A stretch of DNA of 64,000 nucleotides from Eopsaltria australis (Eukaryota > Chordata > Aves > Passeriformes > Petroicidae), in assembly GCA_034509425.1 (NCBI GenBank), contig JAVTVJ010000988.1:62001-126000 (forward strand), written 5' to 3'. Under the pieces are notes generated by a model. It was not told where the DNA came from. It searched no databases and saw only the letters and a list, made by a program, of their open reading frames with translations. This document shows positions 1 through 10,108 of this stretch, piece by piece. Position 1 is the stretch's first letter, and every line of letters starts with the position of its first letter. A program made the translations under genes and the position numbers.

Positions 1-772
1 TTTCCAAGTAAACAAGCAGCAACAAGCACTGGTTATTTAGGAAAAAAAAGTAAAATGAAGAAAGTCTATGCCTTTGATAAGTCCTGAATCCATTTGCAGT
101 CTAACTGATGCATTTTGGACATGGTAGTGTGCTGGCTAAATCAGCATGGATTGAGGAACTGAATGCAAACTTCTCAGCAAGGGTGCTTAAACCCAAGTCT
201 AATGGTTGCAAAAAGAAAAAAACCTGCAAAAAGTGTTTGCATTCTTCCTTGACTATGAGCAATTATACTTGCTTAAATGGAAAAGCAGGTGACTGGACAA
301 GGCAAATACCATAGGTTTATCTATAGCACAAGCATCAGGAGGAATAAAAGCTGAAGAAGCCCTGCAATCCACAAACTCAGGTGGAATTCCAGTGCCTTAC
401 AAGGGCTTGTATCCATATTCCTGCCAGATGTTAACTGGGGGCACCACACAGCTGGAACAAACAGGTCCAGATGATTCCTGGAACACCTGGATGGTAACTT
501 CATGGTACAGGTACTAAGGGAGACAACCAGGAGAGGTGTCCCCCTTGATAGTTTTGTAGAAAAACCTACAGAAACATGGGCTTTGGAATGAGCAAATTAG
601 AGCTGGGAACAAAAAAAAAGCTCAACACAATTTGAAGTGGAAATAGAACGTAATGAAATACAACAGGAAGTTACTGAAAGTAATTCATGTATCTTATGTC
701 AGGTAATCAGATCTGGTTTTTTTTTGTTTTGTTTTGTTTTGGTTTGGTTTGGTTTGGTTTTTTTGTTTGCAG
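1..772 (+). other. FBN2: FBN2 intron, 3' part (upstream of cbEGF1 exon)
   Basis: Non-coding 3' end of the intron that should follow the last hybrid-1 exon. I see no exon resembling the end of hybrid 1, so that exon lies outside the window. The last 50 bases are a T/G repeat that serves as the polypyrimidine tract of the first exon. Confidence 0.75.
717..769 (+). repeat. T/TTTTG/TTTGG low-complexity tract at acceptor
   Basis: A run of T interspersed with G, with units TTTTG then TTTGG, ends at the CAG acceptor of the cbEGF1 exon. It takes the place of an ordinary C/T polypyrimidine tract. Confidence 0.9.
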
Positions 773-898
773 ATGTTGATGAGTGCCAGGCTATCCCTGG
801 AGTCTGCCAAGGAGGAAACTGCATTAATTCAGTAGGTTCTTATGAGTGCAAATGTCCTGTGGGCCACAAACAGAATGAAGCAACTCAAAAATGTGATG
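773..898 (+). CDS. FBN2: FBN2 exon: cbEGF1
   Basis: Calcium-binding EGF-like domain (42 codons), the first cbEGF after hybrid 1. The exon reads D-V-D-E-C at its start, has six cysteines, and has the C-x-N-x4-Y-x-C-x-C pattern used for Asn beta-hydroxylation and calcium binding. It is bounded by CAG at the acceptor and gtaagt at the donor, phase 1 on both sides. The QAIPG and QGGNC segments match the domain at this place in fibrillins as I recall them. Its role is a structural rod module in the microfibril; disulphides pair 1-3, 2-4 and 5-6 in the family. Equivalent to classical exon 7. Confidence 0.95.
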
Positions 899-3800
899 GT
901 AAGTGGTGCTGTAGGAGAACACACCTAAAACGGGGTAATGCATTCGAGCACTTTGTTAATGAGCATTGTTAAATAGTTGGATACTTGTAGTGTCTGATCT
1001 GGACAGGCATAACATCACTGAACTGCTTTTTGTTTGTACTTCGCAGCATCCCGTGTTTCTACTTGGCTGTTCCTATTTTGCATTAGATGTCTTTTTCTGT
1101 CTGACTTTTGTGGGTAAAGACAGTGTTTATTCTCTTTGAAAATTTAGAACTATTGATAAAATCGCCACATGTGAGCAACATATAACTGCTGCTGTGTTAT
1201 TAGGATTTTCTTTGTTTTCTAAAAGATATATTCTAGTTCAGGTAGGTGTTTTTGGCCTCGTGACTACAGAGTGAAAGCAAATGTGACAGCTTTGATGAGC
1301 ATGGGTAAGTGAAACATACCAAGGAAATGCCCTTCTTTCAGATAAAAAAATCAAGTAGGACTATGTTTAATAAGTGTAGTTTAATAAACATAGACCATGT
1401 TTACTCAGTAAACTGATGATGCAATTAAGAGCTGCAATTCCTTGTAGCTTAAAATAATATGATAGAAAATTGTTGAGCTTTTGTGAGTTTACTGAAGATT
1501 TCACTGATTTCAGTGACTTTTCCATGCCTTTGAAAGAAATCAGAACTCTCAGACTTCATCCCAACCAGTGGGTGCTTTCACATTTAAGTTGTGCTGGTAA
1601 GAGGACTTTGTTTATAAAGACTTTGACTTGTGATTAGCTGGCAATTTAATTATGTTACCAAATAACATTATACTCAGTATTTAGTTAAAAACAAATATAT
1701 GGTTTGTAGCCAGTTTTGGACATGGCCTCAGAGTTTAGCTTAGATTTGCCTTCAGTACAAGAGTCACAGAATAATTAAATTATATAGTCACTTTTAAAAT
1801 CATGTTTTGTAATGAAAATGTTGCTTCTGGTGTTGCTGCAAGTAATATGCAAGTAAAAATTTTTAAAAATTCCAAAGGTATTTTTATCTGGTCCTGTCTA
1901 ACATTTTCTTCTGGTTTTCTGTGGTTTGATTGTTTTGTGTAAACTAGTTTTGATTTCTACTCATCACCTGAAAGGGGAGGGAACGGTCAGGCGTGTAGAT
2001 GCTCGTGGTTGAAAACTAATGGCGAAAGTCAGAAGGTCCACAAAAGCTTAAAAAGTGGCATTATAAAATTACACATTTGACATGGAAATTGGAGTGTTTC
2101 TCCCTGACCTTCTGGTATCAGCACATGAAGGTCAGATTTGAAATAAAGGGTAGGGTGAAAGAGAAGAGAAATAGAGGAAGAGAGGAAGGAAGTGAGAAAA
2201 AGAAAAACTTATTCAGAGGTATGTTTCCTTTCTTCTGAAAACAGTACTTAAAGCATTCTTTGCATTCTGCTTTAACCTAGCTAAAGCTTTTATTGTTGAA
2301 AACATTATTCTGCAGTTCTTGATGTTATCCACAGGAAAAGGTGAATGTATTTTTAACACAGATCTTAAAAAGCCATGGTGCTTATGGGACTATGCGTAAT
2401 AGAAGTGAAACTTTATCTGCTGTCTGAAGAGTTTGATGTTGTTTCATGGCTCACTAATCAACAAGTCTTCATTTCCTGTTTTGTTGGCAGCCTGCTGCAG
2501 AACAGGTCATATCTTCTGCCTTTTTTTCTTCTAAGCCCCTGCCACTTGTACCTGTGGCAAAAGTTAAGTACTAATTAGTCCCTGATCATAGCTTCCCTAG
2601 TCAGATAATTCCCCACAGGGAATTAGGCAAATAACGATCTTCTCCTCACAGTTTGTACCATCTTTTCTGGGTAGGAAAGACATTGTGAAACTTCACAGCC
2701 AGAATTATACCAGGATAACACCATGCTTACATTTTTCTAATGATGGAGCAGAGATTAGCCATGGTTTTATTCTGATTTTTTTATTTGCATGCTTACTTAA
2801 GTGTTCATAATCTCCCAGGCTTAGATTTATAGGAAAAAAAAACTATACTCAGTCCTTCAAACAATTGCACTTTCAGTTAGTAGGACTGGTAATCTGAGTG
2901 AAGTTACATCATTTATATATATATATATGCATCTATATATATATCTATATATATATATATCTGTATCTGTGGATGTGGGTTGGGCCATTGGGAAGGATGT
3001 AAGGAGCTGGTGTCCTATGAGTTAACAGGACCTGTGTACAGAGAAATTATTTAATAGGAACGGCATTATTTTAATGAAGTTCTTTTGTCTCAAACATTGT
3101 GTAGGAATGATGTGGTTTGGAGGATTCTGCTCACCCCTTTCCCTCATTTAAGTATGGAAAAGCAGATCAAATGTTACTCACTGGCTACAAAGGACAAAAT
3201 CCAAGTTGGGGTCAGTAATATTCAAGGCTCCTGTGTGCAGAGGCAGGGATCTTGCAAGTATTATTCAGACCTTCTTTACTATAACAGGATTTCTCCTACT
3301 TACAGAGGGGAGATTTGAGATCCCCTGCTATATCCTCTGCCCTTGAGCATCCAGATGTGTTTTCTGGGTTAGGGTTTTTTCTCCTGTTCTTCCTGGAAAC
3401 AACAGCATTTGTTTGAATAAGTAGGAATGTTCATGTTGCCCTTTTTGCACCATAATGGTTGAAAAAATTTGGGCAAGGCCGTTACAGGGATTGTACCAAA
3501 TTCCAGGTAACCAGTGCACCAATGTGTCTTAGCTAAAAAAAGGAAAACCTCAAATGCTTCACTTCTTTTTTTGCCTAAAAGTTTTGTTCTACAATATACT
3601 GAGTGTCCACTGTCTCTTTAGGAGTGAAATGCTGTTCATTTTTAGGGTGTTATTATCTCCCAGAGTTAATGGAACTTACATCTTTGGGTTATTCAGAGCT
3701 GAATTACATGTAGAGAAACTGAGAAGAGAGAGAAAATTTCAGTCATGCTTGCTGCTTTACAAAAAGGGTGGAGTATTAGTGTACTCCAGGGATCTAATAA

Positions 3801-5627
3801 TTGTGTTCTACTCACTCTTCTCAAATAAAAAACACATCATACTCAGTAAATAAATATAGTTAGTTATGACACTTTTTACAGTTAAAGGTCTTCTAGGAGG
3901 TAGGATGCCTCTGATGCTTTTCCAAAAAGATATGTTACTATGTACTGTTAATATCAAAAGGTTAGGACTATGTGAAGAGGGCTAAATCCTTTAAAAAAAA
4001 GTGGCACCAAGAAAGAATCCTTTAAAATAAATAGTTCTATTTCAGATTTTCCTGCTTCAGTGTATAATTTCATTAGACTGTGTGCTATTCAGACTTGGTC
4101 CTACCACGCAGTACTACTTTCTAATATTATTTTCTAGCCTAGAACTATTTTCAAGGAACCATTTCCCAGAATTCAGCAATTGAGAGCCCCATTTCTGGTA
4201 CTTGTAACTCAGTTATTTTTAAAACCCTGCTTTCCCTAGCAGTAAAAGTCGTGAATTCTGAATTGCATGTAGCCAGACTGGGTCTTTTTGGCAGAAACTC
4301 ACTGGGTAATAAATCTGCAAAAATTCTGTCACACATTTAAATTGTTTCTCACGTTGAGACTGGCTGTCCCATCTTGTGTGCACCCATTCATGCCACCATT
4401 CTTCACCCCTTAACACAGCAACTCCTCTTACTTATCTTCAGAGCATTTTCCCTGAGACCATTAATTTATGTATTTTGGAGTTGGAAGGAAAGAAAATGAG
4501 TAGCTTTTTCAATCACCCACTCTAAAAATAGCCCTTCCTGAGGTGAAGGCTCAGAATTTCCAGGCAGAGGTAACAGAGATATTTTGAAATAATTGCATAT
4601 GCAAGAACCAGGGAGGGGGACGGAGAGTCAGAGATTTGCCTCAAAAAATAGTGAAACAAAAAATCCAATTACTTGGGACTGCTTCAGTAAGTTAAATAAA
4701 TTATTCTTCCACAAGGGTTCTCCATGATAATTGGTTTTTCTCTCCACATGCAGAAGACTGTGGAGTCTTCCTTCCACTCTGATCACTGCCTAGATTTCAG
4801 GAAGGTGCTTTTTTCCCTTCCCAGTTTCCTGTCTTTCTTGGACAAGAGCCCTAGACAGTGTTAAACTCCTGTGCTGTAGCCAGTTGGGAAGGATGGTCTG
4901 CATCCTCTGCAGCTTTGCAGAGGTGCTGAAAAACTTCCTTCATATACCTTTCACTTGCCAGCTGCAAACTCCACTGCTCATTGCTCTGATGGGCTTTGCA
5001 CTATTGGGACCACTGGTTTGGAATTTGTGTGTAACAAATTTGGAATTACATTCATTTACCAGCTTGGTGACATGTCACTTTGTAAATATTTACACACAAA
5101 ATTTTCTCGGTGTTCAGGTGGGACCACTGCTTCCAGCCAGCAGAAATATTTGAATGGATCAAAAGGTTCATTTGCATTTGAAGGGCTTGGCCAAAATTCT
5201 TTCTTACAGTTGAAATGTTAGGAGGCCAGGAAGCAGTCAGATCTCATGAGCAATATTTGTGTGGTTACAGGAAGCCTAGAGCTGTCCTGGCTGACTGCTG
5301 TACCATCCTCCTCCCTCCAGCCTGAAAGCAGGATGTGTATTTTGACATTCCATTGTAGGTGTTCTGTGCTTCTCAGAGGTGGCACTCAGTTTGTGCCATT
5401 CAGGAGGAGGAAATCTCAGCCTGCTGTCATGTACTCTGTGACTTGAAGTGTTACACCCAGTGCATGTGTAAGGAAAACCTCCAACAGGTGGCAAACAAAA
5501 CTATTTTCAGTATGCAAGCACCAGCAATATTCTATTCAATCTGAGTTGAATAACAACTTCATTTCAGAAAAGCTCTCTTTCTGTCTTTTTAGTGCTAATT
5601 ATCCCATGTCCTTTCCTTCTTGTGTAG
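899..5627 (+). other. FBN2: FBN2 intron between cbEGF1 and cbEGF2
   Basis: A 4.7-kb intron, gtaagt to tag. It contains a (TA)n microsatellite at about 2914-2960. No coding exon is visible. Open frames such as the one at 4955-5221 lack splice context and any family pattern. Confidence 0.85.
2914..2960. repeat. (TA)n microsatellite, interrupted
   Basis: Alternating TA dinucleotides, broken by GCATC and TC interruptions. Confidence 0.9.
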
Positions 5628-5753
5628 ATATTGATGAATGCAGTGTCATCCCGGGGATTTGTGAGGGTGGCGTTTGCTCCAACACTGTGGGGAGTTACTT
5701 CTGCATCTGCCCACGGGGTTTTGTCACATCTGTGGATGGATCCTGCACTCCTG
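5628..5753 (+). CDS. FBN2: FBN2 exon: cbEGF2
   Basis: Second calcium-binding EGF domain before TB1 (42 codons). It opens with D-I-D-E-C, has six cysteines, and carries the N-T-V-G-S-Y-F-C hydroxylation/aromatic pattern. Acceptor gtgtag, donor gtaggt. The split codon at the end joins to Asp of the TB1 exon. The linker to TB1 reads C-T-P before Asp, slightly unlike the usual short C-x-D join. Equivalent to classical exon 8. Confidence 0.95.
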
Positions 5754-7960
5754 GTAGGTGCTCCAGCCATCTGGCACCTCCCCCCTGCCCCAGGGCCTCA
5801 CTCTATTTTCCAGACAAACACAGGAATTGTTAATTATATTTGTTTCTCAAATCTGTGTCTGGTGAGCCCAAAAGATAAGCTCACTAAAGGAGCAAACATT
5901 TATCCCTACTTGGTGCTTCAAGTCCCATCTCACCAAGGTTAATTTAACCTTTAAAGGTCGACATAAGGCGCAAAAATAAACTCAAAAGGCATTAAGTAGC
6001 ATATGCTGATGTGCCACTAATTTGTCAGAAGCAGATAATGAAGCAAACCAAGTGTTGGATTTCAATAGATTGCATATTTTACAGGACAGTTTATTTAATA
6101 GCTATCCCTACATTATATAAACCCATTATGCTTATTTTCCACATGTGGTGGTTTTTTATATAGAGATGCATGTGTCAAGTAAGTGATGTAAACCATTCTG
6201 ATAAATTAACTATAAACACTACATGCCACATGCAAAAAACCCTAGCAATTGCTAACAATAATGTATTTTGTGGAGTTCATGTGGTTTTCTTATTTCAGAT
6301 ATCTCAAAGCTCTTTGTTCTCAAGTTGGGGATGGGGTAGGAATTGTGAAGGGGTTTCAGAATTGCAGATAATGATGCAAGCTGATAGCAGCACAAGACCT
6401 ACAAGTGATTTCAAATTAATAATTTTTTAGCCACCGTCTGTTATGTGGGCTCATCTGAGGAGTGCCAGCTTCAAATACATTGTGGCTAGGCTCAGGAGTA
6501 CTGAAAACGTATGATTTCCAATCTGATAAAAATTTCTATGGATTTTGGCATGTTTTACAATTTGATTTTTAAAGTCAGCTCCCAAAACCTGACTGCTGCA
6601 GAAAAGTCACATACCCTAGTCAGCAAAGGGCAGTTCCATATGTTACAAAGAAAATATGTCTGAAAGTTCTTGTGCCCTATCATATCAGAGTATAATTCAT
6701 GTAATCTAGAGGTGTAATCTCTCATTTACTTAGGAGAAAAGTGAAGGTTGTAAACCTGAATACAAAGTATGTTATTCTTCCTAGTTTAAGATGAATATTT
6801 GCTTTCAAATAAAATACCAGGATGTGCTCAGTTACTGTAATTAGCACCATGTCTTTTCAAATTAATTGAGCTTTACTTGCAGTCAGCATTCAGGACTGTG
6901 ACAATAAAAGATCATCTGTCCTTGAAGAATGTTTTTAGATGGCACTACTAAAAATACTGTTGTACTTTTCAGTCACTTGAGCAGAGCAGATGGAATAGCA
7001 TTTATTCAGTTAGATACATCTAAATGAAGGAAAAATTAATTAAATTTATTTACTGATGTTGCTGTTGCTACACGAAGTGTCTCGGGTTTTGTCATAATAG
7101 GGTTCTTATAGATATGTATCTAGTTTTTATTTGTATTGCTTTGTGCCTTTCATATCCTCTGTATTTCCTGTTACATTGAGCAGACTTTCGATGCTCAATG
7201 TAATCCACCACTTGCATAGTGGATTAATGCAAGACTAAAGCCACTGCCTGTGTGTGACCCTGCAGTAAATCTAATGTGGTATATGTGGGTCAGATAATTA
7301 TTGGGTGCAGTTTGGATGTTGTGGGGGTTTTTGTTTGGTTGGGTTGTTTTGGTTTGGTTTTTTTTTTAATACAACTTGTAAAGCATTTTTGTCCTGGCAT
7401 CGGGTGAACAAGGGAAGGTAGCTTTGAGAGCTCATGTTGATGACTTTTTCTCTGGCCATAAAAATACGAGTCAGACACAATCAAGCTGATGAAAAGGGTA
7501 CGATTATATGAGGATCCTCAGGTGCACAAATCCTTCAGGTAGAAAAGGCCAAAGACGTGCACCCCGTGTAATGTGTGCACAATTTTTATAGATTCTGAAA
7601 ATTAGCATATCTGACGAGAACCCCCCCAGTTAGGAACCTGCCTCCTGAAATAATTACCCCAGTTCAAATACCTTCTAGATTCTCCCACCTTAGGATGAGA
7701 TCCAGGACCTGTTTATGAAAGTCTGTCTCGGAAAGGTGGTTCCAGCCTTGATATCTAAGGAGAACCAAGATAGCAGAGGGATCCTGAAATTTGCTTTGTC
7801 TTTCTGTCTAGGAAAATGTTGAAACTAAGCTACAATATGAAGCTACAAAGCTACAAGTATGTGTGTAAAGAATTCAGAGAATATATAAAAGAAAAAAGGG
7901 TAAAACCAAAACGGCATGAGTGTCACTATTGTTAGTTTTTGTTTTTAAATTGACTGCCAG
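5754..7960 (+). other. FBN2: FBN2 intron between cbEGF2 and TB1
   Basis: A 2.2-kb intron. It holds a cluster of overlapping inverted repeats at 7171-7232 and a G/T-rich low-complexity tract at about 7321-7368. The stretch at about 7500-7800 looks like dispersed repeat but I could not classify it. No exon seen. Confidence 0.8.
7171..7232. repeat. Cluster of three overlapping inverted repeats
   Basis: TTACATTGAGCA (7171-7182) is perfectly complementary to TGCTCAATGTAA (7192-7203), with a 9-base loop. Immediately after, TAATCCAC (7201-7208) pairs with GTGGATTA (7219-7226), and TTGCAT (7212-7217) pairs with ATGCAA (7227-7232). The second and third stems are mutually exclusive. Function unknown. 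Confidence 0.85.
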
Positions 7961-8113
7961 ATCAGAGAACAAGCAGCTGTTTCTCCAGCACTGTCAGTGG
8001 CCGCTGTGCACAGGAGCTGCCCGGGAGGTTCACCAGAAGGCAGTGCTGCTGTGAGTCTGGCCAGTGCTGGGCCAGTGGCTCTGTCCCAGAAGTGTGTCCA
8101 GTCAGAGGATCTG
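7961..8113 (+). CDS. FBN2: FBN2 exon: TB1 (8-Cys) domain, main part
   Basis: First TGF-beta-binding-protein-like (TB/8-Cys) domain, 51 codons, with no in-frame ATG. Reading from the split Asp codon gives D-Q-R-T, then Cys 1 and 2 about ten residues apart, the diagnostic C-C-C triplet at about residues 28-30, then Q-C-W and V-C-P-V-R-G-S. The eighth cysteine is supplied by the next exon. C-A-Q-E-L-P-G-R matches FBN2 TB1 as I remember it, but the surrounding residues differ more than in the other exons. Acceptor gccag, donor gtgagt. Equivalent to classical exon 9. Confidence 0.93.
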
Positions 8114-8897
8114 GTGAGTGCTCTGTTGCTTGGCTGGTTTGTATTCTCCTTCTTGCTGTTCATTCTGCTTTGGATGGAGGTCACCTGGAGTGTTTTAAAC
8201 TGCCTTAAAATGTAGGCTAAACAGAAAAAAAAGAAGGTCATGGATTGCATTATTATTCATTTCCATGTTTTTAATACTGATATTACCATCTGTTAACCAT
8301 TTTTCTTTTTGGTCCATGGTTGTTTGGCACTTGTTTCTTTAATGTCCTTTTGTTGACTTTGGAAATAGTTTTTTGGGAAATGGGAAAGATTTTGTGGTCA
8401 GGCTCAAAGAGGAAACGACTCTTAGCGTCCGTAGTTAATTTTGATTTAAAGGAACAGCTGCTTTCTTATTCCATTGCTTTTTAGGTCACTTTGAACTAGA
8501 ATGCACCAGTTTTTAAGCTGTTCTTTCAGCTCTGTTCAGAGACCAACAGTCCACATTGCCAGTGAAAGATATTTTCTTTATCAACACTTCTGAGAGACCA
8601 GGGAGTTACAGTGCTGCTGTCAACACATCAACAAGAAGGTTTCAACAAACAGTTGAACTAATAGTTATAAATTACAGCATTCCTTTCTATTATTTCTAGT
8701 GTCCTTCCTCAAGCAACACCTGCCACAACCAAGTGACCCACCTGAGGTTCTGGGTGGCAGGAGGAACACACGACATCGGGGAAACGAGGAGTTGCCATCC
8801 TGGTTTTTGTAGCACATAGGGAGAGCTGTGTCTTCCTTTTGAGCTGCCTGTGAGAGGCTGATCTGTTCTGTCCTTCTCTGTCCCCCCTGTCTGACAG
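8114..8897 (+). other. FBN2: FBN2 intron between TB1 and Gly-rich exon
   Basis: A 784-bp intron, gtgagt to gacag. No recognisable element. The open frames across 8665-9045 on the minus strand are antisense shadows of the GC-rich exon that follows. Confidence 0.85.
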
Positions 8898-9131
8898 ATG
8901 AGCACCGCAGGCTGTGTGTGGACAGTGCCCCTGCCCGGGGTGGCTCCCGGCGTGGTGGGACAGGAGGGAATGGGTTCCTCCCCAGGGGCAATGGAAATGG
9001 CTTTGGACCAAGAGGAGCAGGGTTCATCCCCATCCCAGGAAGCAACGGATTCTCCCCAGCTGTGGGTGGAGCAGGGGTAGGAGCGGGTGGTCAGAGTCCT
9101 ACTGGAAGTGGCCCAATCATTACAGGCCTGA
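8898..9131 (+). CDS. FBN2: FBN2 exon: end of TB1 and glycine-rich region
   Basis: 78 codons. The first residues (D-E-H-R-R-L-C) supply the last TB1 cysteine. The rest is a flexible segment dominated by Gly with Asn, Pro and Phe, including [15 protein letters not shown] and G-P-I-I-T-G-L. FBN1 has a proline-rich and FBN3 a Pro/Gly-rich region here, so this exon is the strongest evidence for FBN2. The region is thought to act as a hinge or self-association site. There is an extra S-P-T-G-S-G stretch near its end compared with the human form I recall. GC content is clearly higher than in the flanking introns. Donor gtaagt. Equivalent to classical exon 10. Confidence 0.95.
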
Positions 9132-9970
9132 GTAAGTGTGTTCTGACTTGTTTCACTCTTGTTGTTGTTGTTGTTGTTATTCCTTCTGCTTTTCTATTGT
9201 TTCCTGCTTAGTCTGGGTATGATATGGTGTCCTCAACACTTAAAAATGCCTTTGCCATTCAAGCCCATTTGAGACATCTCAGCTGATACATCAGGAAGAT
9301 CAGGAGCCCCTTTTTCTACAGGAGTTCAGATGTGGATGTTTTTGCTTGCCTTCAGTTACAGAGTCCCTGAGCATGTGCTATCCCTGCTGAGGTGTCTTTG
9401 TCAGCACTAATAAAACTCCAGATTTCTAAGTGTTTTCAAAAAATCACCAGGGTTTAAAATAAACTGTCTTCTGTATTGTCTCTTCCAACTGTAAAACCTA
9501 CTTACTCTGCAGAAACACTGCCTTGGCTGAAAGCCCAAGGTGAATAATTTTCTGGCAGAAGTCTCATGGATGCAAACATTGCTTATGACATGTGTAAACA
9601 CATCTCTGGGATCACAAACATAGAGATCATAAAATGTAATGGGTATTATTAAGACAGGTACACCAAAAATTGCTTTGAGTTTCACACAAATTGTGGTTTA
9701 TCCATGAGTTCACTGACAGGCTTATCAAGGTGTACACAGAAATGGTAAATCATATTTAAGAATGTAAATGTGGTCTAATGTGGTTTTTATTTCCAGGAGA
9801 TGTTTGTTGTTGTTAATTTACTGTTACGTCAACATACAGTGCTTTGAAAAAGACTGTTTTCATACATTTGTACACCTGGTAACATCCTTTCTGAAGCCAG
9901 GTATAATATTAATATTTAATTCCATTTGAAAATCTGAACATTTGCCTCTCATTCTGATTTTTTCTGTTAG
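9132..9970 (+). other. FBN2: FBN2 intron between Gly-rich exon and EGF4
   Basis: An 839-bp intron. A (GTT)6 run lies at 9161-9178, about 30 bases inside the donor. Otherwise unremarkable. Confidence 0.85.
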
Positions 9971-10108
9971 CGATACTCAATCAGACAATAGACAACTGCA
10001 AGCACCATCCCAACCTTTGTTTGAATGGACGTTGTATACCAACCCCCTCTAGTTACAGATGTGAATGCAACATGGGATATAAGCAGGATGCAAATGGGGA
10101 TTGTATTG
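9971..10108 (+). CDS. FBN2: FBN2 exon: EGF4 (non-calcium-binding)
   Basis: 46 codons. A six-cysteine EGF-like domain that lacks the D-x-D/N-E-C calcium signature; the first cysteine is preceded by T-I-D-N. It starts T-I-L-N-Q-T-I, giving an N-glycosylation sequon (N-Q-T). The core C-L-N-G-R-C-I-P-T and E-C-N-M-G-Y-K-Q match FBN2. It links the flexible Gly-rich hinge to the cbEGF3-6 rod. Acceptor ctgttag, donor gtgagt. Equivalent to classical exon 11. Confidence 0.95.

Noticed and set aside
7500..7800. Dispersed repeat or LTR
   Set aside because: The texture suggests a mobile-element remnant, but no diagnostic feature could be named.
8665..9045. 126-codon Pro-rich minus-strand open frame
   Set aside because: It is the complement of the Gly-rich exon (Gly codons read as Pro/Ala in antisense) and its GC-rich flank.
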